Source: Phycisphaerales bacterium (GTDB taxonomy: Bacteria > Planctomycetota > Phycisphaerae > Phycisphaerales > UBA1924). Taken from it: a DNA stretch of 46,950 nt. Of the stretch, positions 39,276 to 46,950 are shown one piece after another (the first letter of the stretch is position 1; every line of letters starts with the position of its first letter). Under the pieces are notes generated by a model. That model was not told the origin of the DNA and did no database searches. It saw nothing but the letters and a program-made list of their open reading frames with translations. Both the position numbers and the translations under genes were made by a program. The stretch is taken from assembly GCA_947476675.1 (NCBI GenBank), contig CANJRL010000005.1, forward strand, positions 1-46,950, read 5' to 3'.

Positions 39276-41971
39276 CAGTTCGCCGCCCCTCGCCGCTCAC
39301 GGATCTTCTGCAGCCGCTGGTAGTGCACCGGCTGGTCGGGCTCCAGCCGCGTCAGCGCCGCGATGTGCCGCTCCGCCGTTGCGTAGTCCTTTCGAAGGAT
39401 CGCCACCGTCGCCGCCAGTTCGCGGTGCTGGCCGTTGAACGGCGCGATCTTCACCGCCCGCTCGGCCTTCGCCGACGCCTCGTCGAGCCGCCCCTGCTCG
39501 GCGAAGATGCGCGACAGTTCCACCGCGTACGCCGCCGTGCGCTGCTCCCGCGCATCCAGCGCCTCGAGGTGCGCCGCCGCCCCCGCCCGGTCGCCCGAGG
39601 CGAGGCGCAGCCGCGCCAGCACGCGCCGAGGCTCCATGTCCACTTGCCGCGCCGCGGCATACGCCTCCAGCATCGGGATCATCCCCGCCGTGGCGCCCCC
39701 GGGGCTCGCCTCCAGCATCAGCCCGAGCCGCAGCCTCAACAGGTCCGGGTGATCCGGGTGCGCCGCCAGCCACCCATCAACGCGCTCCGCCGTCGGCTCG
39801 ACCGCCTCGATCTCCTTGGGCGCCGCCGCGCTGGCCAGGCCGGCCCCGCGCGTCGCGAGCCGCAGCCCCATCTCTCGGAGGCACTCGCGCACGGCCCTCC
39901 GCCCGTCGCTCTCGGCCAGCGTCGCGTCGCGCCGGATGCGCGCCAGCGAGGGCTCCGGCGCCATGCCCCACGCCTTCACCTGCCCCCGCGCCCACTCGAC
40001 AAAGAGCCCGAAGAACGACTCCTGCGCCACCCCCAGCACCGCCTGGATCGCCGCCGGCTCGCTCACGCCCTTCGCGTACAGGTCCATCATCCTCAGCGGC
40101 GCATCCTCCCCCCACCGCCCGATGATGAAGTCGTACATCCACGCCCCCTGGGCGTACGCCTGCTGGCGGTCGGTGGGCTTCTCCGGCCGCACGAACGCGA
40201 TGTTGATCTTCCGCATGTCGAAGAGTTCGCCCCGGCGCAGCGCCTCGGCGAGCAGCTCGCAGTCGCTCTGGTCGCGCGGCGCGAGTTCATAGTGCACCGC
40301 CATCGCCTCGGTGAACCAGTGGGGGATGCGGTTCTTCGTCCGCGACAGCCCCACCGTGTGCACGTACTCGTGGCGGACCACGCGCTCCCAGTCGTACTCG
40401 CCGGTGTGCCGGGGCCCGACCCGGGGCGACTCCATCGCGATCACCGGCCCGGTCGACGCCGCGATGGTGTGGATGTCCGGCATGCCCGTGATCCGCACCG
40501 CGAACCACTCGTGGTCGGGCATCAACTCGATGGTCGTCTTCTGCTCCGGGGTGTGCTGCAGCGCCCCGGCCACGATGGCGTGCATCCGCTCCAGCGCCGG
40601 GGGCATCTCCTCCGCCATCACCCGGTCGGCCTCGGTGAAGCGGAGCACGAAGTGCGGCGTCTCGATCCGCTCGTACTTGCCCAGTTCCTCCACCAGCTTC
40701 AGGCTGTTCGCCGCGCGCACGTTGAAGGGGTCGAGTTCCGCCACCCGGCGCAGCGCCTCCATCGCCTTGCCGTCACGCCCCGACTGCACCTCGAGCAGGC
40801 CCAGTTCGATCAGGGGCAACGGCCAGTTGGGCTGCCTCTCCGAGGCGCGGCGGAGCATGTCCGCCGCCTCGCCGTATTGCCGCGCCTCGCTCAGCGCCTT
40901 GCCGGCCTGGAACAGCGCCAGCGGAGAACCCGGCGAGAGGGCCTCGAACTCGGCCAGGCGCCGGTCGCGCTCCGCATCGTCCACGCGCAGCGACGCCGCC
41001 GCCGCGCGCAGGGCCAGCGACTCCCGTCGCCCGGGGTAGGCCGCCAGCACCGGCGCCAGTTCCTGCTCGGTCAGGTCGGGCTCCTTCTGGCGGAGCCAGG
41101 CCAGGGCCCGGATCTCGGCCGCGAGCGGCGAGACCGCGCCCTCACCCCCGATCCGGGCGGCGATCGCGTCCAGATTCGCCGCCGCGCCCCGCGCCGCTTC
41201 GAACTCGAACGCGTCCACCGCCATGCGCCCCAGCATCGACCACCCGGCGGCCAGGGACGGGTTCAGCGCCAGCGCCTGCAGGAGCGTCTCGCCGGCCTGG
41301 CCCCGGTTGTCCTTCTCGAGCAGGAGCGAGGCCTCCATGAGCATGGAGCGGTAGTCCTGCCGGTCGATCTCGTCGTGGGCGCGGCCGAGCAGGCCCATCA
41401 TCCGCTGGTAATCCCGCGCCGGCTGCCCGCGCACCCGGGCCCGCACGTTCAGCGCCCGCACCCCCTCCGCGACGTCCTCCGCCGTCGGAGCCGCCACGGC
41501 CAGGCCTTCGACCGCCGGGGCCACCGCCTCGTCCGCTTCCTTGAACCGGCCCAGACCCTCGAACGCCTCCGCGCGGATGCGCGCGGCCCGCACGCCGGCG
41601 ACGCCCTCGAGCGCCGCGACCGATTCGGCCAGGTCGCCGCGGAGCAGCATGGCTTCGGCGCGATCCTCGGCGGGAACCTCGGCCGAGGCGAAGACGGGGT
41701 GGTTCCACACCCCGGCGATCAGGGCCGCCCGGGCGCGCAGGGCCGGCGCTTCGAGGTCGTTCGCCGTCCATTGCCCGTGGAAGACGCGGGCCGCGCGGCG
41801 CTCGTCATCGCTCAGGTACGGCGCCGCGATCAGCGCGCGAACAGACGCTGAAAGTTCGATCTCCTGCTTGCCGAACGAGGCCCGCTCCTTCGGCTGGCCG
41901 AGCGCGAGCGTCGATGCCGCCGCCAGCGACAGAGCGCACGCGGCGGCACGAAGCGGACTGATCAGACCCAT
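39275..41971 (-). CDS. Exported TPR protein with HEYVH metallopeptidase (peptidase MA-like) domain
   Basis: 898 residues from ATG at 41971 (GGAAGGCAGGGGCG upstream) with signal peptide MGLISPLRAAACALSLAAASTLALG. Tetratricopeptide-like repeats cover about 100-430 and again about 700-890 (for example FQAGKALSEARQYGEAADML). Between them lies a gluzincin-type domain: HEYVH at 534-538 and PHWFTEAMAVHYE, with the third ligand Glu about 17 residues later, as in the peptidase MA family (DUF4157/peptidase_MA-like). Residues look intact for Zn binding. It would be periplasmic or surface-located. The frame is open upstream to 42034, but that stretch precedes the signal peptide. The substrate is unknown. 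Its last base is shared with the downstream immunity-like gene. Confidence 0.85.
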   Translation of the reverse strand: MGLISPLRAAACALSLAAASTLALGQPKERASFGKQEIELSASVRALIAAPYLSDDERRAARVFHGQWTANDLEAPALRARAALIAGVWNHPVFASAEVPAEDRAEAMLLRGDLAESVAALEGVAGVRAARIRAEAFEGLGRFKEADEAVAPAVEGLAVAAPTAEDVAEGVRALNVRARVRGQPARDYQRMMGLLGRAHDEIDRQDYRSMLMEASLLLEKDNRGQAGETLLQALALNPSLAAGWSMLGRMAVDAFEFEAARGAAANLDAIAARIGGEGAVSPLAAEIRALAWLRQKEPDLTEQELAPVLAAYPGRRESLALRAAAASLRVDDAERDRRLAEFEALSPGSPLALFQAGKALSEARQYGEAADMLRRASERQPNWPLPLIELGLLEVQSGRDGKAMEALRRVAELDPFNVRAANSLKLVEELGKYERIETPHFVLRFTEADRVMAEEMPPALERMHAIVAGALQHTPEQKTTIELMPDHEWFAVRITGMPDIHTIAASTGPVIAMESPRVGPRHTGEYDWERVVRHEYVHTVGLSRTKNRIPHWFTEAMAVHYELAPRDQSDCELLAEALRRGELFDMRKINIAFVRPEKPTDRQQAYAQGAWMYDFIIGRWGEDAPLRMMDLYAKGVSEPAAIQAVLGVAQESFFGLFVEWARGQVKAWGMAPEPSLARIRRDATLAESDGRRAVRECLREMGLRLATRGAGLASAAAPKEIEAVEPTAERVDGWLAAHPDHPDLLRLRLGLMLEASPGGATAGMIPMLEAYAAARQVDMEPRRVLARLRLASGDRAGAAAHLEALDAREQRTAAYAVELSRIFAEQGRLDEASAKAERAVKIAPFNGQHRELAATVAILRKDYATAERHIAALTRLEPDQPVHYQRLQKIRERRGAAN

Positions 41972-42123
41972 CGCCCCTGCCTTCCCGGCCGGCGCGGAGC
42001 GGCGCCTGCCGACATCTCGAGATACGCGGACCATACGCCCCGAGATCGGCTCAAACGAGCCGCTCCCTCACTCTCCGGACGGGGTTCACCCCGGCGCGCG
42101 CCGCCGCGGCCCGCGCGGGCCGA

Positions 42124-43032
42124 TCACCGCGGCAAGGGCTGCGCCGGGGCCGGTTTGGCCGGCTGCGCCGCCGCCCCCGATGACGCCGCCGCCAGCGTCT
42201 GCACCTGCTTGTCCCACCCCTGCCCGTCGGGTGGTTCGGGCGGGTCGATCCGCCCCGGGGGCAGGCCTGCGGCGTCGTTGAGCGCGAGGTTGAGCAGCAC
42301 CACGAAGGATTCGTCCCGGGCGCGGTTGATGGTGCGCGCCAGCCTGGGCAGCAGCGTTGCCCGGTCGTACCAGAGACGCACCTCGCGGAACTCGTCCTTG
42401 CCCTGCCCTTCCCCGGCGCCGGGCCGCGGCGTGAGGCGGAGTTGCCAGGTGTTCGAGAGGAACGGCAACCCGGCGCGCTCGGCGTCGGTCAGCCCCTGCT
42501 CGGGCGGGAGCAACTCGGCGTCGAAGCGCTTGAGGATGTCGTCGGCCTTCTGTCCGATGGGGATGGGCATCGGCCCTTCGCCGACGCGGAGCGGGTCGAA
42601 GGATTCGCCCTCGCGCGCAATCTCGCGTTTGGTCCAGCGCTTCTGGGCCGGGCGCGACTCGACGAGCCATCGCCCATCGAAGGCCCAGACCTGCGGATCA
42701 TCCTGCTGGCGCTCGCCCGCGACGAGCGTCTCGAACCACACCGCGAAGGTCTTGCGGGGGCGGGCGTCGGCGCCGTTGCGGCGGAAGTAGAGCCGCCCGG
42801 TGCGCACGTGACGGTCGCCCTGCAGCATGAAGCGGCGGTCGTAGGAGATGTCGGCCTCGAGCGTGCGGATGGCCTCGTCGGCGCGCTCGAGGCGGCGGAG
42901 CAGGTCCTCGGCGGAGTTGACCGCGGGGGCCGGGGCGGGGGGCGTGGGGGCGCCCTGGCGGGCCCACGCCGGCGCGAGCAGCGACGCGGCGGCCCAAACC
43001 AAACCCAACCCGATGGTGCGCGTCGCGCTCAT
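42124..43032 (-). CDS. LolA-like exported lipoprotein-carrier-fold protein
   Basis: 302 residues with signal peptide MSATRTIGLGLVWAAASLLAPAWA. After a Pro/Ala linker the mature part follows the LolA/LolB/LppX pattern: LLRRLERADEAIRTLEADIS, YDRRFMLQGDRHVRTGRLYF, VWAFDGRWLVE, and FREVRLWYDRATLLPRL near the end. LolA proteins carry lipoproteins or other lipids across the periplasm; planctomycete paralogues are numerous and mostly unassigned. A strong AAGGAGG lies 9 nt before ATG at 43032. The C-terminus is a Pro/Ala tail (PAKPAPAQPLPR). It lies 152 nt upstream of the peptidase gene on the same strand and is divergent from the YceI gene. Confidence 0.8.
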   Translation of the reverse strand: MSATRTIGLGLVWAAASLLAPAWARQGAPTPPAPAPAVNSAEDLLRRLERADEAIRTLEADISYDRRFMLQGDRHVRTGRLYFRRNGADARPRKTFAVWFETLVAGERQQDDPQVWAFDGRWLVESRPAQKRWTKREIAREGESFDPLRVGEGPMPIPIGQKADDILKRFDAELLPPEQGLTDAERAGLPFLSNTWQLRLTPRPGAGEGQGKDEFREVRLWYDRATLLPRLARTINRARDESFVVLLNLALNDAAGLPPGRIDPPEPPDGQGWDKQVQTLAAASSGAAAQPAKPAPAQPLPR

Positions 43033-43140
43033 GCTCGAGGCCTCCTTGCGTGCCGCCCACAGGCTACCGGTCGGCGGGTTGGACGGCGTGCGGAGGCCCG
43101 GGTTCCTGCCGCCCCCGGCCGGCGGGTCGGAGGGAGCGGC

Positions 43141-43169
43141 TTGACACGCCGATTAGTTGTTGGAACAAT
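43141..43169 (+). promoter_or_regulatory. Sigma-70-type promoter with overlapping palindrome
   Basis: TTGACA at 43141-43146, a 17-nt spacer, and AACAAT at 43164-43169 form a recognisable -35/-10 pair reading toward the YceI gene 80 nt downstream. The perfect palindrome TTGTT-GG-AACAA at 43157-43168 overlaps the -10 box and would suit a repressor operator. The -35 is exact to consensus; the -10 matches four of six. Confidence 0.6.
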
Positions 43170-43248
43170 CTTTTCTCACGAGCGGCGGGCCCGGCCGGTA
43201 GCATCCGGCGAGTTCCGTCGCCGACTGCCGCTCACGGAGGTTCCACCG

Positions 43249-43998
43249 ATGCCGATCAAGACGTTCCGCCGCGCCGCTCTCCTGTTCGTTCTGTGCTCCG
43301 GCGCGTGCCTGACGGCCGCGATCGCGGGCGAGCCCGGCAAGGCCGTGCGCACCGAGAAGGGCATGACGCTGGTGGTCCCGGCGGAGCACGCCTCGCTGGG
43401 CAGGGTGTACTACGTCCTGCCCGGGAAGGATGCGCAGGTGACGTTCGATTCCGACGCCCCTCTGGAGCACATCAAGGGGATCTCGAACAAGGTGGTGGGC
43501 TACGCCGCCGGCCCGGCGGCCCCGGCGGCCGGAGCGGCGCCGGTGGTCAGGGGCCAGTTCAACCTCCCGGTGAACACGCTGGACACCGGCATCCCGATGC
43601 GCAACGAGCACCTGCAGAGCGACCAGTGGATGGACGCGAAGTCTTTCGGCGACGTCATCTTCACCCTGAACGATGTCGCCGACGCCAAGGTGGCGAAGCA
43701 GGACGCCGGCTTCACGACCTACGAGGCGACGCTGGTGGGGGTCATGACCATCAAGGGCGTGAGCAAGGACGTGCGCGTGCCGGCCCGCATCGTCGTGATG
43801 CCCGAGACCGAGAAGACCAAGGTCCGCGCCCCCGGCGACCTGCTGGCGATCCGCTCGTCGTTCGCGGTGAAGATGTCGGACTACGGCGTGGCCAAGGGCA
43901 ACCCCGGGATGGATTCCGGCAAGGTCGCGGACGATCTGAAACTGGATGTCTCGCTGTTCCTCTCCACGGTGTCGCCCGAGACGCCGCCCAAGAAGTAA
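43249..43998 (+). CDS. YceI-family exported protein
   Basis: 249 residues with signal peptide MPIKTFRRAALLFVLCSGACLTAAIAG. YceI lipocalin-like fold blocks: VTFDSDAPLEHIKGISNKV, GQFNLPVNTLDTGIPMRNEHL, QWMDAKSFGDVIFTLNDV, TLVGVMTIKGVSKDVRVPAR and SSFAVKMSDYGV. YceI proteins bind polyisoprenoid or other amphiphilic lipids in the periplasm; some are induced by acid or high-pH stress. A GGAGG lies 9 nt before ATG at 43249. A small membrane protein gene follows after 33 nt. The promoter and palindrome upstream suggest regulated expression. Confidence 0.88.
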   Translation: MPIKTFRRAALLFVLCSGACLTAAIAGEPGKAVRTEKGMTLVVPAEHASLGRVYYVLPGKDAQVTFDSDAPLEHIKGISNKVVGYAAGPAAPAAGAAPVVRGQFNLPVNTLDTGIPMRNEHLQSDQWMDAKSFGDVIFTLNDVADAKVAKQDAGFTTYEATLVGVMTIKGVSKDVRVPARIVVMPETEKTKVRAPGDLLAIRSSFAVKMSDYGVAKGNPGMDSGKVADDLKLDVSLFLSTVSPETPPKK

Positions 43999-44031
43999 GC
44001 GCGGGCGACCGGGGGTGAAGCGGAGGATGCC

Positions 44032-44409
44032 ATGAGGCTCTTGTTGCGGATCGCGGCGGCGCTGTGTTGCCTGGTCCCGGCCGGGCTCGCGCTGATCGTG
44101 TGGGACGCGACGGGCCGGGCCGGGTGGACGCGGTACCACGACCCGGCCCGCGCCGAGCGGGACCGCGCGGCGGCGTCGGAGGGGCTGGGCGACCTGTTCG
44201 AGGGCGCCGGGCTGAACGAAGGTCGCGGAGGGCTTGCCAAGATCCCCAACGACTTCGCCCTCGGGCTCGGGCCTTCAGGCCCGGGCAAGCACGCGGCGTC
44301 GGTCGCGACCATCGCGGGTCCGGCGCTCGTCGCCGCGCTGTACACGCTGCTCCCCAACCGGCGGCAGAGGGCGGTGGTCAGGGCGGCGGCGGCGGAGAGC
44401 CGGGGCTAG
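44032..44409 (+). CDS. Small membrane protein of unknown function
   Basis: 125 residues. A hydrophobic N-terminal segment (5-22) and a second at about 88-107 (SVATIAGPALVAALYTLL) flank a polar, Gly- and Arg-rich middle. ATG at 44032 follows CGGAGGATGCC. No family is recognised. It lies 33 nt after the YceI gene, so is probably in its transcript, and its last 32 nt overlap the 3' end of ruvX on the opposite strand. The C-terminal RRQRAVVRAAAAESRG reads across the ruvX tail, so one of the two tails may be dispensable. Confidence 0.65.
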   Translation: MRLLLRIAAALCCLVPAGLALIVWDATGRAGWTRYHDPARAERDRAAASEGLGDLFEGAGLNEGRGGLAKIPNDFALGLGPSGPGKHAASVATIAGPALVAALYTLLPNRRQRAVVRAAAAESRG

Positions 44410-44830
44410 ACCGGCTCAGGAAGTCGCGCAGGATCGCCGCGGCGGCGAGCGCGTCGCGGCGGCTCTTCTTCTGCCCGCGGGTCAGGCCCGAGCCCGACAT
44501 CTCCCACTCGGCGGCGGCGGAGGTGAGCCGCTCGTCCTGGAAGTGCGTTGCCGCTCCGGTGCGCTGCGCCGCCCGGGCGGCGAACGCGCGGACCAGTTTC
44601 GCGCGGGGGCCTTCGGTCCCGTCCATGTTGAGCGGGAGGCCGACGACGAGCGCCGCGGCGCGGTGGTCGGCGGCGGCGCGGGCAATCGCGGCGAGAAGGC
44701 GCTCGCCCGGGGGGCCTTCGGCCATCGGGGCCTCGATGACCTCGAGCGGGAAGACGGCGCCGGTCTCATCATCGCCGATGGCGAGGCCGGTGCGTTTGTC
44801 GCCGAGATCGATGGCGAGGTAGCGGGTCAT
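44378..44830 (-). CDS. ruvX: Holliday junction resolvase-like protein RuvX (YqgF)
   Basis: 150 residues with an RNase H-like fold: AIDLGDKRTGLAIGDD (first Asp), VVGLPLNMDGTEGPRA, HFQDERLTSAAAE (Glu in DER) and DALAAAAILRDFL (last Asp). RuvX/YqgF acts in 16S rRNA 5'-end maturation and is proposed to resolve Holliday junctions. The start is ATG at 44830; the frame stays open far upstream through the reverse strand of nuoH by GC bias only. The C-terminus ends in Pro-repeats (SPGSPPPPP) within the overlap with the convergent small membrane protein gene. A long inverted repeat separates it from nuoH upstream. Confidence 0.92.
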   Translation of the reverse strand: MTRYLAIDLGDKRTGLAIGDDETGAVFPLEVIEAPMAEGPPGERLLAAIARAAADHRAAALVVGLPLNMDGTEGPRAKLVRAFAARAAQRTGAATHFQDERLTSAAAEWEMSGSGLTRGQKKSRRDALAAAAILRDFLSRSSPGSPPPPP

Positions 44831-44835
44831 CGGGA

Positions 44836-44907
44836 AGGCATCGAGGCATGAGCCATCGAGGCATCGAGGGATCGGCTTGTGCCTTGATGCCTCGTGCCTC
44901 GATGCCT
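44836..44907. repeat. Inverted and direct repeat element between nuoH and ruvX
   Basis: AGGCATCGAGGCATGAG (44836-44852) is complementary to CTCGTGCCTCGATGCCT (44891-44907) at 16 of 17 positions. The unit catcgaggcat also repeats directly at 44853-44863, allowing an alternative stem with ccttgatgcctcg (44882-44894). There is no T-run on either strand. It resembles a REP-like or structured mRNA element rather than a classical terminator. Confidence 0.7.
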
Positions 44908-44913
44908 GCCCGA

Positions 44914-46260
44914 TCAGTGCACGCTGACCATGCCGCCCCGGGCCGCGGCGGCGCGGTCGGGGATCGCGTCGTCGCTCAGGGCCAAGGGGTGGGTCGGGGC
45001 GGAGACGGCGGCGTCGGCCGGGGACAGGGGCATGAAGCGCGAGCCGGCCAGGGGGAGGCGGCGGTTGGTTTCGGTGCGCGGGAGGAGCGGCAGGATGGCG
45101 ATGGCGCCGGCGGTGAGGGCGACGTTCATGAGCATGAGTTGCCACCACGCGGTCCAGCCCATGTGCACGAACACCGCGGTGGCGACCAGGAGGGCGATGG
45201 AGAGAGGAATCAGCGCGTTCCAGGCGAGTTTCAGCACCTGGTCGTAGCGGATGCGCGGCAGCGTCCACCGGATCACCATGGCGAAGCACACGAGCAGCAG
45301 CACCTTGCCGAAGAGCGCGGCAAACTTGACCAGGGCGGGGAGCAGGCCGACGGCGTCGGTGTGCGTCCAGCGGATGCCGGGCAGGTGGTAGCCGCCGAGG
45401 AACAGGACGGAGAAGAGCGCCGCGCCGGTGATCATGTGGCTGTACTCGGCGAGGAAGAAGAGGGCGAAGCGCATGGAGGAGTATTCGGTGTGGTAGCCGC
45501 CGACGAGTTCCTGCTCGGCCTCGGCGTTGTCGAAGGGGGCGCGGTTCGATTCGGCGAGGGAGCAGATATAGAAGATGAGGCCGGCGAGGGGCATGCTGGC
45601 GATGAGCCAGCCTTGGGACATCTGGAAGCTGGTGATGCGGTCGGGCTGGATGGTGCCGGCGATGAGCACGGCGCACAGGATGGCGACGCCGAGGGGGATC
45701 TCGTAGGAGATCATGCCGGCGGTGCAGCGCAGGCCGCCGAGGAAGGAGTACTTGTTGTTCGAGGCCCACCCGCCGAGCGTGACGCCGTAGACCCCGAGCG
45801 AGGCGATGGCGAGCATGTAGATGACGCCGATGTTGGCGTCGGCGGCGACGACCTGGGCCCTGCCGGCCTCGACGAGGTGGAAGCCGAGCAGGCGGATGTC
45901 GGGGACGTCGAGGAAGCCGCCCCAGGGGATGAGGGCCCAGCCCATGAGGGCGGGGATGATGATGGCGACGGGGGCGAGTGTGAAGAGGGCCTTGTCTGCG
46001 CCGGCGGGGGCGTAGTCCTCCTTGAGGAGGAACTTGAGGCCGTCGGCAAGGGGCTGGCCCAGACCCCAGAAGCCGAACTTGATGGGGAGGATGCCGAAAT
46101 CGAACCCGACGCGGTTGGGGCCGACGCGGTCCTGGATGTAGGCGGAGATCTTGCGCTCGAGATAGATGAGGTAGGCAACGGTGATCAGGATCACGTGCAC
46201 GACCACCGCGAGCACGATAAGGCTGACGAAGAGTTGAGCGGAAAGCAGGGGCTTTTCCAT
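44914..46260 (-). CDS. nuoH: NADH-quinone oxidoreductase subunit H (complex I)
   Basis: 448 residues, an eight-helix membrane subunit of complex I that forms the quinone entry site with NuoB and NuoD. Family blocks: YLERKISAYIQDRVGPNRVG, GLGQPLADGLKFLLKEDYAP, GWASNNKYSFLGGLRCTAGM with ISYEIPLG, SLAESNRAPFDNAEAEQELV then GYHTEYSSMRFALFFLAEY, and RWTLPRIRYDQVLKLAWNALIP. The length exceeds E. coli NuoH (325), mainly by an extra N-terminal loop, an internal loop (GFLDVPDIRLLGFHL) and a long C-terminal tail after residue 385 that ends in a low-complexity stretch. ATG at 46260 is well supported by the next residues. No other nuo gene is in the window; upstream of it lies a divergent peptidase gene, so nuoH here is not inside a nuo operon. 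Confidence 0.95.
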   Translation of the reverse strand: MEKPLLSAQLFVSLIVLAVVVHVILITVAYLIYLERKISAYIQDRVGPNRVGFDFGILPIKFGFWGLGQPLADGLKFLLKEDYAPAGADKALFTLAPVAIIIPALMGWALIPWGGFLDVPDIRLLGFHLVEAGRAQVVAADANIGVIYMLAIASLGVYGVTLGGWASNNKYSFLGGLRCTAGMISYEIPLGVAILCAVLIAGTIQPDRITSFQMSQGWLIASMPLAGLIFYICSLAESNRAPFDNAEAEQELVGGYHTEYSSMRFALFFLAEYSHMITGAALFSVLFLGGYHLPGIRWTHTDAVGLLPALVKFAALFGKVLLLVCFAMVIRWTLPRIRYDQVLKLAWNALIPLSIALLVATAVFVHMGWTAWWQLMLMNVALTAGAIAILPLLPRTETNRRLPLAGSRFMPLSPADAAVSAPTHPLALSDDAIPDRAAAARGGMVSVH

Positions 46261-46351
46261 GGGGGGCGCATGGTAGCGGTGGACATGGGCGGTCGCAGCC
46301 CGCACGATGGGCGGGGTGCGAGCGGGCGGCACGGCCGCCGAGGAGCGGGCG

Positions 46352-46950
46352 ATGAGCAGGGCGTATGACTCGTTTCGGGCGCTGGTCCGCGAGGCGGCGG
46401 TGCTGGGCAGCGTGCAATCGACGCTGGGGTGGGACCAGGAGACGATGATGCCTCCGGCCGCGGCGCCTCTCCGCGCCGAGCAGATGGCCGCCCTGAGCGC
46501 CATCGTCCACCAGCGCTGGACCGACCCGAGGCTGGGGGACCTGCTGGGCGAGTGCGAGGCCGACGCGGCGCTCCGCGCCGACCCGGCGGCGGCGGCGAAC
46601 CTGCGCGAGTTCCGCCGGGATTACGACCGCCAGCGCCGCCTCCCCACGGACCTGGTCGCGCAGATCGCGAAGACCTCGTCGGAATCGATGGAGGCGTGGA
46701 AGCAGGCGCGGCAAGGGTCGGACTTCGCCTCGTTCGCGCCGTGGCTGCGCAACACGCTGGACCTGCAGCGCCGCAAGGCCGAGTGCATCGGCGTCCCGGC
46801 GCCCGCGCCCGGCGGGAAGGCGACGCTCTACGACGCGTTGCTGGACGAGTACGAGCCGGGCATGCGCGCCTCGGAGGTGGAAGCGGCGTTCCGGCCCCTG
46901 CGCGAAGCGCTGGCGCCGCTGATCGCCGCGGTGGCGCGGTCGGGCCGCTC
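46352..46950 (+). CDS. Carboxypeptidase Taq (M32 family) metallopeptidase, 3' partial
   Basis: The first 199 residues (MSRAYDSFRALVREAAVLGS and on) match the N-terminal helical part of M32 carboxypeptidases: STLGWDQETMMPPAAAPLRA, EQMAALSAIVHQRWTDPRLG and LLGECEADAAL, then FAPWLRNTLDLQRRKAECIG and TLYDALLDEYEPGM. The catalytic HEXXH lies beyond the window. M32 enzymes are cytoplasmic, Zn- or Co-dependent and remove C-terminal residues from peptides. ATG at 46352 has GAGGAGC 6 nt upstream. It is divergent from nuoH with 91 bp between the starts. Confidence 0.9.
   Translation, partial: MSRAYDSFRALVREAAVLGSVQSTLGWDQETMMPPAAAPLRAEQMAALSAIVHQRWTDPRLGDLLGECEADAALRADPAAAANLREFRRDYDRQRRLPTDLVAQIAKTSSESMEAWKQARQGSDFASFAPWLRNTLDLQRRKAECIGVPAPAPGGKATLYDALLDEYEPGMRASEVEAAFRPLREALAPLIAAVARSGR

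Noticed and set aside
44831-46714. Very long minus-strand open frame continuing upstream of ruvX through nuoH
   Set aside because: It is the shadow of nuoH in another frame, kept open by G+C bias; its residues are almost all Arg, Pro, His and Ala. ruvX starts at 44830.

Overview
The window is very G+C-rich, with codons ending mostly in G or C, and carries a set of traits typical of Planctomycetota, most likely class Phycisphaerae. Several exported proteins end in paired EF-hand (dockerin-like) repeats, one protein has a PEP-CTERM-like tail, an ECF sigma factor sits next to a membrane Ser/Thr kinase, and there are many signal-peptide proteins of unknown function. The taxonomic call is inference from gene content. 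I saw no rRNA, tRNA, CRISPR array or complete insertion sequence.

Layout. 1-1411: 3' part of gatB. 1401-8475 (minus): a block of exported proteins: a PQQ-type sugar dehydrogenase-like protein, a class A beta-lactamase-fold hydrolase, a dockerin-tailed secreted protein, a formylglycine-generating-enzyme-like protein and a coiled-coil protein. 8789-12824 (plus): ECF sigma factor, membrane Ser/Thr kinase, and a small exported protein. The kinase and the small protein share an unusual 11-residue repeat. 12895-14549: cysC and cysQ, overlapping by 4 nt. 14731-19471: a two-PDZ HtrA/Deg protease (plus), then a DUF3352-like exported protein and a PDZ-less trypsin-like protease (minus). 19633-24557: an FG-GAP-type exported protein and a dockerin-tailed SGNH hydrolase-like protein. 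24573-29628: GH57 glycosidase, endonuclease IV, a TPR lipoprotein, a shikimate kinase with no ordinary start codon, a PilZ protein and a Fur-family regulator. 29736-34374: GNAT acetyltransferase, a ketosynthase-like protein lacking its catalytic Cys, a GxxExxY-family protein with altered motif residues, an intact ketosynthase and a small membrane protein.

34578-39275 (minus) is the most unusual stretch. It is an array of partial Rhs modules. Two near-identical Rhs core fragments, each with a dockerin-like pair inside the core, end in different C-terminal toxin candidates, and each is followed by a candidate immunity gene. A third core scrap lies at the end. Two further immunity-like genes, one of them Imm53-like, lie upstream without toxins. 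None of the core fragments has the N-terminal export and shell part of an Rhs protein, so this looks like a store of displaced toxin/immunity cassettes. G+C falls visibly in the tips and immunity genes.

39275-46950: a TPR protein with an HEYVH metallopeptidase motif, a LolA-like protein, a YceI-family protein behind a recognisable sigma-70-type promoter, a small membrane protein, ruvX, a long inverted repeat, nuoH, and the 5' part of an M32 carboxypeptidase that runs off the window.

Most gene starts were moved inward from the longest open frame using signal peptides, Shine-Dalgarno spacing or codon third-position composition. All similarity calls are from reading motifs by eye. No database search was run.
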